DNA from: Liolophura sinensis
Lineage: Eukaryota > Mollusca > Polyplacophora > Chitonida > Chitonidae
Direction: 5' to 3'
DNA: 64,000 nt
NCBI RefSeq assembly: GCF_032854445.1
Contig: NC_088295.1
Location: forward strand, 30,066,470 to 30,130,469
Position 1 is the stretch's first letter, and the number at the start of each line of letters is the position of its first letter. The notes below the pieces were generated by a model, which saw only the letters and a program-made list of their open reading frames with translations, made no database searches and was not told the DNA's origin. Made by a program: the position numbers and the translations under genes. Below, one piece after another: positions 21,401 to 33,116 of the stretch.

Positions 21401-23524
21401 ATCACATTACACTGGGTATAAAGCAAACGGAAAGTGTTACTTAATCATGAGCATACTTACGTAATATTTATCGCCGCTTTGTGACAGAGCGTTCTGAATG
21501 GAAGGTACTGATTGATTTTATTACAATAATGCCATACTTTTTAGGCATTACCGATGTTTATTGCACTAATGCCATACTTGTTATCTTGTTTGTCTACCAC
21601 TGAATTACCTCTAATTTGAGTTTATTCTGGGACAATACGATGACTGTAATCGGTATTGCGTGCGTATCATCACAATGTGCAAGTCAAAAGGCTTGTGTTC
21701 CAGGGAATCGTCTACAGCAAACATGAATGAAACTTTAAATGTTATATTATAACTGTATCTCAGTAACACTTAGATATAACTGTATCTCAGGACACTTAAA
21801 GCAGATCTTTACAGTTAATGTCTAGTATTCATATTCTGATAACGGTTTTAAAGGGTTTTATTCTATTTCTTTACCTCAAAATAATACACTAGCCAAAACT
21901 TCCGAACCACCGGAACGCTTGCACGCAAAAGTTGTAAAGTGCAAGCAGTTTTAATGGTGATGACTAACAGTGTATTACAATAATTTCAAATTTGGTTTGA
22001 TTAATGTCAAATTCCAGATATTTCGCCGTATTCAAAGTATTAATAGGTGGAGAAATATTGCAAATTAGATGCATTTCGGTCATGTGAAAATTTTTTGTAT
22101 TGATTAAGTGACATCTGTATCAGATGTCACTTTACACTTTAGACGTCCATTTTGCTAAGCGGGCATTTTTTATTCTCTACGCTGTTCAGATTCGTTGGTT
22201 TTGAATAACATTGTCAGTCAGTACTAATAGTTTAGTTGTCTTTGTTAAAGCCAATGCTTTGATCAGCCATGTGAAAAAAGGTGGGAATGTGAAAATGTGA
22301 AACCAAACACTACGAAAGTCGTAATCATATCCATACGTTTTCAGTGGCTTTTACAAACACACTTTTAGCCAGTAGGCGTAATATTAGTCTGACTGAGACA
22401 AATCCCCCTGTTGTACAGTAAGACTGGCGTTCGAAAGTAATGGTGGATTTCCCAGTGTTATCCTACCAAAGTTTAAAACCGAATTCGCTCTTTGCAGTTT
22501 ACAGGGGATCGTCTGCAAATTGACTTTAGATTAAGGCTAGCAGATCCTGATGTGACTTTCAATTTTTTGAAAGGGCGTTTATCACCATTTCGATCAGTGC
22601 AGCCATCAGTGAACATGGATACAAACACGTGTCCCGAGGAAAGCGTCTATTCAATTTAACCTTCAGTTTGAAGAGAAGAATTAGATCTGTATCCTATCTT
22701 TATGGAAACTTTTGTTCTGTTCAACTTCAGAGAGCTAACATAACACGAATCACTCAACATGATATTAAGAGAATCAAAGTCGACTACAGATTTGTAATGA
22801 GCTGAGAAACAAAAATACACAAAAAGGTGGGGGTCTTCGAAACCTGTTCGGAGAAGTGTACACATAGGCGCAATGACGCGGAAGTAAGAGCCAAGAGCCA
22901 AGAATAAATATTTTGCTCTAGCGAGGTGACCTGGTCAGCTGCTTATACTTCAGAGATGTATTCTTCTAAAGGGCGATTGAAAACAATTTTGGAAGATTTA
23001 AATTTTTGAGTTAATAATGTACAGAAAGGAACTATAATCAATTATCTTGAAAAAAAAAGAGATGACCTTAATTTTGGGATGAGCAGTATCGTCCATATAG
23101 CAACCGCTTCACGTGATTCGAAAAAGGCTGTTGGTGAAGTTCTGGTGCTGTCGGGGTGGGTGCACCGGTTACATCTGTGTTATTTGCGAGGTTATGGTCT
23201 TAAATATTCCCGCATAATGAGGGAATATGAATTTAGATTTACTTAAAGTTCGCAGTTCAGGCAACATCACAAGGTTAATGTATGCATTATGTAAACATTC
23301 AGAGCGGTTAATGTGGAAACTAAGCTGGAAACATGGCCAACCGATCTCAGAGCTCCCTGGGCCCGCCTGCACAAAGAGACTGTAAACCCTACAACTGACT
23401 TTACAGTTGATAGTAAAAACAGTTTACGCCGCTTGCATAAAGGAATTTAAGGCGATTGTCATTTTCTAAAGTTACAATCGTGATTGTAGGTCAATTTTAA
23501 CTTGAAAATAAAAGTAAATCCTCC
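21401..23524. other. Non-coding stretch, minor local repeats
   Basis: Holds a short tandem duplication at about 21746-21795 (AACTGTATCTCAG twice) and an isolated relative of the 62-bp unit near 22921-22960 (GCGAGGTGACCTGGTCAGCT, then GCTTATACTTCAG). No gene recognised. Confidence 0.5.
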
Positions 23525-23833
23525 GGAGGCTTATATTTCAGAAATTTTAAAACAGTATTTCCACCGTGGAGTGACCGGAACAGCGGCTTATGCTTCAGGA
23601 AGATTTAGGCGGTATTTCCATCACAGAACGAGGTGACCTGAACGGCGGCTTATACTTCAGGAAGATTTAGGCGGTATATCCATCACAGAACGAGGTGACC
23701 TGAACGGCGGCTTATACTTCAGGAAGATTTAAGCGGTATTTCCATCACAGAGCGAGGTGACCTGAACGGCGGCTTATACTTCAGGAAGATTTAAGCGGTA
23801 TTTCCATCACAGAGCGAGGTGACCTGAACAGCG
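23525..23833. repeat. 62-bp minisatellite, about five units
   Basis: The repeated unit contains GGCGGCTTATACTTCAGGAA, GATTTAAGCGGTATTTCCAT and CACAGAGCGAGGTGACCTGA. The last three or four units are nearly identical with a 62-base period, while the first (from 23525) is degraded, so the array decays towards its left side. An isolated related unit sits about 600 bases upstream. Confidence 0.92.
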
Positions 23834-24115
23834 TCACAGGTGACACAGATTGTCGATATAATGGTTCTGTGCTGTTTTTGCCTCTACTTGTGTCGAAAAA
23901 TCCCAGTCATTGCATTTTCCCCATATAACATCTAGGATTCAGCCAATGGAAATTTGGGCTCCATCGAATCACCAAATCCACAATACGGTAATTTTTTCAT
24001 GGATTTACAATAACAGTTCAGTTAGACGATTTCGCGAACCATTAGTGAATTCATTTTCATACATATGCGTAATATTTAATTGTTATTTATGTATATTTTA
24101 GGGGTCTTGGAGGTA

Positions 24116-24134
24116 GGGGTTGGGTGGGGTGGGG
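24116..24134 (+). other. G-quadruplex motif
   Basis: GGGG TT GGG T GGGG T GGGG: four G-runs with loops of one or two bases, the pattern expected to fold stably. No gene is adjacent, so any role is unknown. Confidence 0.6.
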
Positions 24135-26496
24135 ACATCTTTACTACATGTCTTTCAGTCTTAATATATTTTAAGAATCTGCAATACCAGCATACACATG
24201 TAGCTCGTTGTTTGTTGAAGGTAAGAAGTCACTAACACGTAGTCTGTGTCTGATAAAATGAAAAGACAACTTTAAAAGCTATCTAGAAATATAGTTGGAT
24301 TTTTTTTTGTAGAATTTTTCCAAGTGAACAAAATACTTTAAAATTGACGGATTATACGATAGTCTTCTTGGTACAAAACCGGTGCCAGTGAGATTTAAAA
24401 AGTAACTTTTTTTGGAAACAGGTTTTTCAAAGGGTCTTCAAGTAATACATTCATAGCACTATATTTATATGCATTCTGAATGCAGAGGTCTAGCAATCTA
24501 GCACTATGTATATGATAAAGTCTGATGTGCATGTACTGCACACAGAGTTGTCAGAAAACTCTAACATAGAGTAAAATTTAATGTTTGAAGTCCATTTTAC
24601 TCGGTGTAAAAAATCGAATTACTTTCTTGGAATATCTCTCTTCTACAACAGTTGCCGGGTCAGAGTGAGGCAGGCCGCACAGACCCGACTGACACCAAGC
24701 ATAAAGCGACAGAAAACTGAGACAATTGCTGGTGCAAAGTCACAGAATGATCCAGCGGGATTCGAACATTCCTTGTCTTTTTGTCGCTGGTCTGTTCTCT
24801 GAAGAGAAAGTGACGCTGGTGATACCTGAGCCAATAAGAGTTCGCCTGTGTAACCACCAATTTGAATACAGGTCAATGCTATTTGCTACCAGGCAAAGCT
24901 AGTTTAAAGTTGACATGTTATGTTAGCCCACAACATTCTCCACACGTCAATTACTATTCCATGATGTATTTTGGAACTTATGGACTTCTGAAATAATAAG
25001 TTAATGCATTACCAGATTTGTACCCTTTCCATGTTCTTATAGCGATAAGCATGTTAATCTTTTTTTCTTTCAACACAAAAGGGCAATGTCAGTAGTTTAA
25101 TACGTATTCGTCGGAAGCTTTTTTCTTCATTTTTATTGGTCATTTATATTTTTGTTTGAAAACCTAATTTAGAGTTATAAGTTATACTTATATAATATGA
25201 TTAGCAAATATCATACATAGAATAAAAAGTAATTCCTAAGCCGTCATCTAGATCAATGTTAACGGGACTTCATATTGCTGCGCATTAACGATGTGTTGCA
25301 AATGTTTATATGACGTGTATTTGCGTATAGTATTTCATTTCCACTTACAGCCGACGTAATATGGTGCCTTTCTGTTGATGGTTGGTAGATTTGGTTTCGT
25401 CCCCTACTACAGTCCGTAAATAGTCTAATTAGTTTACCAAATATTGCTTCAAGCTCGTCCGATATTATTCGTAATTGTTGTATGTTCTTTGCAGGAATTG
25501 TTACCTTACACCAGCTCTCCGATATATGTACAGACAACATCCAGTAACTTATACACATGAATATGGCTTAGTTACTAATATCTACTGACCTTTAACAGAT
25601 ATAAAGATAGCCGCACTTTATTATACTGCTGCACTTTATTTATTGATCATTACAAACAGGTAAAGCCGTTGTAGTTGTACTAAAGTGGGTAAAGTTAGGA
25701 TTTTCAATGAAAATAATGAAATAAATATTTAAAAAATCGTTACTATCCTTGCCCTCCAAATTCGTAGATTTAGCAACTTTTAAGAATTAACTGGACGAGT
25801 ATGTTTTTATAGTGTGAGTGTAAGACCAATGTATGCTATATTAACACTGTTTTATCTTGTGCATACATTGACAATTTTCCAGTATGACAAGAGTAGTGTT
25901 ATTCCAAACAATAAAATCATTTTGCACTCAAAATTTCGGCAAATTATTATGCAATCCCTCTGAATTATCTATTTAGGCTTTTTACTAAATTAGATGCGGA
26001 CATATGTTTGAATACTATTTTGTGCTAAAGTTTTCAGTAGCCTTTCCACATAGGTGCTTGTTTCACTGTATTTGTTGTTTTTCTTTTTAAGTTTCACTCT
26101 TTTGTAGATAAATGGAAACTTTCGTAAATGTTAGTAAACCACTAAAAAGCCTCGTTGTGTTGAAAGAATAAACAAAGAAGCAATAGATCCAATAACTTGA
26201 TAGCAGTATCGTCCTGTTAGTTCGAAATCTGTTGTTAGTAACTTGAAATGTGTGCGTACTTCACTGCCATACACTTTCCAACATATTATCACGTTACATT
26301 AATTTTATTATAAATGTACATGTTGATGTCACCTGTAAAGCTTGGAATCACACTAGTATATTGAGTACTTTAAAATGTTTTGGGTATAGTTAACATGATA
26401 AATGACACGCCATCCGTTGCTATGCACCAAGTATAGATCTTCCTTTACGTCTCTCGTCACACCGCATCAAGGAACTGTCGCTGTGGGGAGTGTGAG
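24135..26496. other. Non-coding stretch, nothing recognised
   Basis: AT-rich. ORFs on both strands near 24581-24876 and 25259-25558 show no family features. Confidence 0.45.
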
Positions 26497-26665
26497 CGGC
26501 TTATGGTGGGATTTTTTTTTTTTTTGATTGTTGTTTTACGCCGTACTCAAGAATATTTCACTTATGCGACGGCGGCCAGCATTATGGTGGGTAGAAACCG
26601 GCAGAGCCCGGGGGAAACCCACGACCATCCGCAGGTTGCTGTCAGACCTTCCCACGGCTTATGGT
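26497..26665 (-). mobile_element. SINE-A copy, 5'-truncated, with target-site duplication
   Basis: An inverted copy starting with a T run (the A tail on its own strand), then GATTGTTGTTTTACGCCGTA and ending at CAGACCTTCCCA, so the tRNA-like head is absent. A perfect 11-base repeat CGGCTTATGGT flanks it at 26497-26507 and 26655-26665. Truncation of the 5' end with an intact duplication fits incomplete reverse transcription at insertion. Confidence 0.93.
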
Positions 26666-27615
26666 TGTATGTTGTGGTTATCGGCAGCAACAAGGACGTA
26701 GAATAAAAATGGACAATAACCTTTGGAGTTAACTGGGAGAGAAAGTAAGAAATAATGTTACATGTGCGATGTTAGTTTCTAGTGTTAGTTTCTTTGTGTT
26801 CATATATGACTTCTGTATCACAATACTTAATGAAGATTTTTATTAACGTATTTGGGGCTTCGACTGATCTTAATCCGGCGCCGTAACCTTGTTAACTCTA
26901 ACTCGAGAGATTTGTCGATTCCAATGCCTGCCAGACATGACGTTATCTTTGGACATTCCGCGTTGTACCGTGTCCGTGTACCGTCGACAAGATTATCTTG
27001 CCGCCGCCTGATAACCAGAGGGAGGCATGTATATTGCATTATCAACGCACATTACTGGCCTTACGGAATGTATTTACGTCCGTTGTTTCAGCTTTAACGG
27101 GGGCTGCAATAACACCGATAATGAGACCTTGTTAAAGAAAATCAGTCAACACTGGCTGATACCTTCAAGCTGCATGTCTTTACAACTTAGCGTTCAGAGC
27201 AAAGTGGCATTTATGCCGACAAAACAGAAAGCGATAAGCCGCTGTTTCAGCATTAACGGTGACTAGAAACAAACCTGGCCAGTTTTCAGTGTTTGATTTC
27301 AGTCAGGCGATAGGTGTTAACAACTTAGCGTTAAGGATAACTGTGATGACAATGTGATAACAACATATAACTTAGATTCTGGACAAAATCTTGTTGATAA
27401 TTTTGTTATGAAAGTACCAAAGAAGAGATATCGAACGCTCACTGAGGCTGATGTTCTACAAAGTTAAAAAGAGTTACACTGGAGTGAATACGAATGGGTG
27501 AAAGGAATACGTTGCATAAACAGAAATAAAAGGGGCTGAATAGAGGATAGACTCAGTCAGTGTTTATGTGCAACAGATAATACTTATAGTGCATGTAAGC
27601 ATCAGCGTGAAGGTT
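26666..27615. other. Non-coding stretch, nothing recognised
   Basis: GC is somewhat higher around 26860-27020 with overlapping ORFs on both strands (CGGCGCCG, GCCGCCGCC), but no domain is recognisable. Confidence 0.45.
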
Positions 27616-27641
27616 GGGGTGGGAGTTGGGGTGCGGTGGGG
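27616..27641 (+). other. G-quadruplex motif beside a SINE
   Basis: GGGG T GGG AGTT GGGG TGCGGT GGGG, directly before a SINE-A copy. Four G-runs with loops of 1-6 bases. Confidence 0.5.
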
Positions 27642-27646
27642 CTTTT

Positions 27647-27915
27647 TGGTGGGGGGTTCCGTGGCCGAGGGGGCTAGAATGCCAGTTCGGCACAGTGGCC
27701 CAGGAGCCTCTCACCAATGTGGTCGCTGTGAGTTCAAGCCCACCTCATATTGGCTTCCTCTCCGGCCGTACGTCATCCAGCAACCTGCGGATGGTTGTGG
27801 GTTTCCACAGGCTCTGGCCGGTTTCCTCTCACTATAATGCCGTCCACCGTCGTATAAGTGAAATATTCTTGAATACGGCGTAAAATACTAAGCAAATAAA
27901 TGAAAAACTAAATAA
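27647..27915 (+). mobile_element. SINE-A copy, near full length
   Basis: Head GGGGGGTTCCGTGGCCGAGG, B-box region GAGTTCAAGCCC, tail GAATACGGCGTAAAATACTA followed by AAATAAATG repeats. A short deletion after CGTACGTC removes part of the body. Confidence 0.85.
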
Positions 27916-28323
27916 AATAAATAAATAAGAAAATAAATGCAGGCATTGGGAATTGTCATTTGGAGAAAAAGTTCTATTTAGCATTAAACATACTGGCTTT
28001 TTTTGTAATAAAAGTTTCGTGACCTCTTCGACACGAGAAGCAAGAGAGCTCACGCTCGAATACAAACATATCCTTGCATTTTATTCAGCTCTTTTGATTT
28101 CATGCCACGCTTCATCGGTTTCAGCTCATTCGGCTGCGGGCTTAATCCAGATTTACTACACACAAATAATTTTTAATTACCAATATGACCGTTAGGTTCG
28201 GAAGGGGCGCGAACAGGAATATAGGTTGTAAACCACTTACCTTTGGTAAGTAACTAACAAACTTCCACACGTGTGACGTACAGATATGTACACTATACTG
28301 ATTGAGGTGGTATTTAACGACCG

Positions 28324-29001
28324 TACGCTGTTAAGAGAAAAGGGTCAAAACTACCAGGAAAACTAGAGTCAGAAGTGACCCTGATATCCAGGGTATAGAC
28401 ATGACCAACTCCAAATATTAGGGTCACTTATCAAACCCTACAATTTAGGGTCGCGCGACCCTGAAAATTAGGGCTGACCTACCCCATGAATACGGGTGAC
28501 ATAATTGTAAAATCTAGGGTTACTCGGCACCATTAAATAGAGTGAGTGAGCGAGTTAACATTGTACTAAACAATTTTTCAGTCTTATGACGACGAAGGAA
28601 TCCTTAAAATGCATGTGATGTGCCTCCTTGTTGCAGGACGAATTTCCACCGCTCTTTTATCTATAGTGCTGTTTCACTGAGACGCCTCACCGAAGGCAAC
28701 TAAGCTGTCCCGCCCGAGCCATTATACTGACAAGGGTCAGCCAGTCGTTGCATTATCCCCTTCATGCTGAACGCTAAGTGAGGAAGTTACAACTCCCTCT
28801 TTTATAGTCTTGGGTGCGACTCGACTCAGGAAAATATAGGGTCAGTGTTTCAACCCTCAAAATCTGTCTTGTTTAGAACAATGACCCTTGTTGTTAGTGT
28901 CAAACAATTCGACCCTTATTTTCTGATCCTATATTTCTGGGTCAGTTTGCCTGCGACCCTGAAAAGTTGGGTCGAGCTGATCCTAAAATTTTGACAGTGT
29001 A
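28324..29001. mobile_element. Inverted-repeat DNA element with GGGTC motifs
   Basis: The ends TACGCTGTTAAGAGAAAAGG (28324) and the complement of the right end, TACACTGTCAAAATTTTAGG (29001), form imperfect terminal inverted repeats. Inside, GGGTC and its complement GACCC recur many times on both sides, including the palindrome AGGGTCGCGCGACCCT near 28447-28462. No transposase is encoded. A SINE-B copy (28539-28830) has inserted into it, splitting it into two arms of about 215 and 170 bases. Confidence 0.65.
28539..28830 (-). mobile_element. SINE-B copy nested in the inverted-repeat element
   Basis: An inverted SINE-B from GAGTGAGTGAGCGAG to GACTCGACTCAGG. The tRNA-like head is truncated inside the B-box region. 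Possible short flanking repeat AAATA(G). The usual GCTTGGGGTTT is altered. Confidence 0.85.
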
Positions 29002-30430
29002 TAACTGCGCCAAGCGACTACACTACTTTCTTCGATGGTTTATTGTGACCAAGGCCGGACTAAAAGTTAAAGCAATCACACGTAGAAGGCCGGGGTTAAA
29101 CCTAAAACTGTCTGACGTACACAGATTCTACATCTAGGGCACTCCATAAACGTCGCTCGGGATAAACTAGGAAGCGTAAATCATCCCAAGATGGCCTGCG
29201 TCTTTAAAGAATGCAAGCCTGACATGAGAGAAACTCTTTGTCATTCCCATCGACAAAGATTCCCAAACTGAATCGCATTTATACAAAGCAACATTTATGC
29301 TACCAAATGCCAGTATTCTTTCAGTTTTACCTTTGATTTTAGGAGTTTCATGTATGACTAAGAGGAATACTACACGAGATAAAGAGCTTTTATCTCTTTT
29401 GATTTGTTACAATTCTATGATTCTTTGGGTGTTATGCCTGGCTAATCAATAAATTGAAAATGAAAATGAAATCAAACAATGCAACCGAAACATTGACGTT
29501 AGAATTAACGGTGGTTGATTTCAATAGGAAGGAATCTACCGACACGCATTGAAGTTAGCATGGGTTCTATCAGGAAATTTAGTCTGTACAGTTAGACCTT
29601 TATACGTGAATAAGAATCATTATTCTTAAGTATATGTACGTGTAAGTCCCTATAGTATTACTCAATCGATTAATCCAGATGCTTGTACGCCATATATAAC
29701 AGTTACACTCAGTCCGATCACTTCTATACGTTACTTCACAATAGCAAAACAATAAGTAAGCGGCGTGTGATCTCAAGCTGAAACGCATGCACATTAAATA
29801 AAAGCACCACACGATCAAGAACATACAAAAAACACACCATCCTCAACAACAAAGAAAGCACAACAAGAACGCCCTACTGTTGCTCGTAACAGCTAACAAC
29901 ATCGGAACTGAAATCCAGTCTCAATACAGAGAGGTGCCTTCGTTATGTCAGAGATAAGCAGCTGAAGGATTTCCGACGCGGTCTTGGCGAATGACAACAG
30001 TCAGTTTGCCTTGATGGCAAAAAGTTCAAGCTGCTCCAATGATATTAATTCCTGTGACGACCCACATGTCTTAATCGCACAAAGTAACTCATATCCCTTC
30101 TAGGTCCTTTTTTAAACCAGAATACAACCGAAGTCTCCCTGTCGCCATCCAGCTACAATGGCCCTCAATTTCATGTTTCATTGTCAGAATCAGTTTTTGT
30201 CGAAAATTTTATTTTTCCATTAGCTCTATCAGTCACAATATCTGTCTGTTGAGCATTCACATTCTATAGTGTAGCATATGTCAATCACTTAACGAAGGTC
30301 CTGCGCACAAGACTACGTGGACTTTTTTCCAGAATGTGGCAGCTATTGTTAATTTACGTTTGTTCATATTTGTTTGGTAAACGACCTGATCAATAATATC
30401 TATATGTTATTGAATGAATACGGGCTGATG
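29002..30430. other. Non-coding stretch, nothing recognised
   Basis: Short ORFs only. Confidence 0.5.
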
Positions 30431-30495
30431 TGAATGAATGAATGAATGCCTGGCGTTTAACGACGTTCTTAACAGTTTTTCAATCACACAACCGA
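30431..30495 (-). mobile_element. SINE tail fragment with (GAAT)n end
   Basis: TGAATGAATGAATGAATGCC then GCGTTTAACGACGTTCTTAA and a CAGTTTTTCAATCACAC-like run: the SINE-B-type 3' tail, inverted, with a different simple-repeat end. Confidence 0.55.
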
Positions 30496-32882
30496 CAAAA
30501 CATATCCGAGAGTCTAAGAAACATGATGTTAAATATTTGTTGACGGGAATTCATATAGCATGACTTTGTTTTCCATCTAGAACGAATTTGGTATGGTAAG
30601 GCGGAGAATCGACCCCAGAGAGGTACGATAAGAAAGTGCAAGTTTCAAAATTTCAGCAGAATTCTGTAAATTTCGGAATTAGAAGTATAAAACTTGGTCG
30701 AAGCACTCATAAAAGTTATAATGCCATAAAAGAGATGGTTGTTTAGTAATAACCCTCCAAAAATACACACTCGGCCAAAAACACCAAGTTTTCGCTCAAA
30801 CGCGGCTCTGTGTTTTTAATTTACAGTATGAAGATCAACGGTAACAAAAAATATCTTTACTAAAAAAACCCTCATGTGTGTATTTCTACGCGCTTTTGTT
30901 TTGGTTAACATTTGTCTTCATTTGAAAAACATAAACTTTATAAATGTGACGAGTTTTTGTCATATTTTAGAAAATTCAAAATCTGTATTACTGCCATGGT
31001 CTTGCACGAATTGTCCACAGTACAGTGGATTAACGAAGTTGCTAGTAGAAAGGGTTGCAAATCGGGGAGTAGTTCGAATCTTTGTGGCAGCTGATTTTTT
31101 CCTTGGGAAACATACTTTTGCTTCAGTGAAGACCGTCTTGCATTAAATTAGTGTTATCATGAATTAGAACGTATTAGCTATGATATTACGTAGCATGTGG
31201 CAATGTGAATCCTGGTTGAGAGTAAATGTGGTCCAATAGCTATCATTAACATTAACATCTTATGCGTAGAGGAAGTATAAGGCTGAAAGTTACATTTGTT
31301 ATATATATATATTTTTAATTGATTGGTGCATAACAGAGTGCTCGAGAATTTTTCAGAAAGCTACATGTGTAGTGCAGTGATTTTCATAAATCTGCAGTGT
31401 CTAATGCCAAAAAAAAAAAAAATAAAAGATATTTCAGTGTGACTGGAACCGGCTACAATTTTTCGATTTTATGACCCACATGTATGCATCGCTTCAGTGC
31501 ATGTTTGGAGATTTGTAAGCCGCAAGCTTGCCATATAACAGAGAAAAAAGAGTGTGTGAGCAGCTGTCACTCACAGCTATAGTCCGTTTCGCTACCCGGA
31601 ACCCACAGCTCCCTGCACTGGGGCTAATTTCTCGCCTTACCTTACCAGGTCCTTTGTCATCAAAGCGTATCCCAGTCTGTCACTAGGGTTCAACAGCTTT
31701 CCTATATTTAGCGTTGTACACGTATGCCAAAGCAACATAACCAAAAAAGACTCTGATGTATCTAATATTATTATCGAATGCTTTTCGATGAAAGGTAGAA
31801 GTTTATTCTACCACAATACTCAGTTTGTCTGGCTGAAACATTTCAGCATGGCGTACAGCATGATTGAACGAGTAAGAAGGGGTTCTGCTGATTGCAAACA
31901 TGTATAGAAATCTGACAAGTCACTTCAGGGAGAACGTTTCTCGAAGCAGACACTCTAACCATTAAACACTAACCACGGAATGTGATGTGGACGAGTCCCA
32001 TGTATGAGTGTCGCCGAGGTGTAAATGGGCTTGACGACACTATAACGCCACGTTGCAAATTGGATGGTATATAATAAAATCACCTATACAAAGACAAGTG
32101 TCACATGTTTTACCACGTGTCACACAAAGATTTTCATGCGCAAAGCGAGCTCAAAGTGAATCTCGCACTCACTGAAGGCCAGCGTTCACCAACGAACTTT
32201 AGCATCCCCACTAGCGCCGTGTATTGTTTACTGCTGTAAAGGCCTCGGGAACAGCTGAGAAGGTATCAGGGGCTGCAGCAAGGAATTGAATGGATACACC
32301 ATTACACATCGCTACACACTCAAACTGTTGACATTCGAATGCCACTGACTACAGTGATGGACCGGTGTATCCCGAAAGAGAGGAGATACACATGTGAGCT
32401 ACTGGAGTTTATTGAACAACCGCTGTATGCCGTACACATGTTAAGCTTGGACAAAAATGCATGTAATCGTAACACTGGCAGTGAAGAATGGAGAAGTGGC
32501 ATGTGTTTCCCATATTACGGCCATCAATCTAAAGGTAACGAGTCATATCTACAGACTGCCTCTGTATGTAAACGCAGTGTTTGCAGAAAGTCAGATCGAA
32601 TGTACGGTTTTGTGTCTAGCCAGCTTGCAGAATTTGAAAGGCCTTAGATCCGGTCAAAATAGGTACACAGTAGCAATAGTTTCCATATAAATTTTCATTG
32701 CAGCTTTCACACTATTCAGTATCGCAGTTTAGCTTTTTCCACAATTTAGTTCACATTATCGCATGTACAAGTACTTAAATCATTTACCCGTTATTCAGAA
32801 TGAAGTCTCTATGTTTAATGACAACACAGCAGTTATTTCTACACATTTACGTGCACAGGTAGTGCTCTGTATTCCTACCGCT
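30496..32882. other. Non-coding stretch, nothing certain
   Basis: A weak SINE-like tail occurs at about 31313-31357 (TTAATTGATTGGTGCATAAC, CTCGAGAATTTTTCAG). Overlapping ORFs at 32339-32690 have no recognisable domain. Confidence 0.45.
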
Positions 32883-33116
32883 TACTTTTAAGCTACCAAT
32901 GCGGTCGCTGTGAGTTCAAGTCCAGCTTATGCTGGCTTCCTCTCCGTCCGTACATGGGAAGGTCTGCCAGCAACCTGCGGATGGTCGTGGGTTTCCCCTG
33001 GGCTCTGCCTGGTTTCCACCCACCATAATGCTGGCCGCCGCCGTATAAGTGAAATATTCTTGAGTACGGCGTAAAACACCAATCAAATAAATATATCAAA
33101 TAAATACTTTTAAGCT
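32883..33116 (+). mobile_element. SINE-A copy, 5'-truncated, with target-site duplication
   Basis: Starts abruptly at CCAATGCGGTCGCTGTGAG inside the head (A box lost, B box kept) and ends with AATCAAATAAATATATCAAA. A perfect 12-base repeat TACTTTTAAGCT flanks it at 32883-32894 and 33105-33116. Confidence 0.94.
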
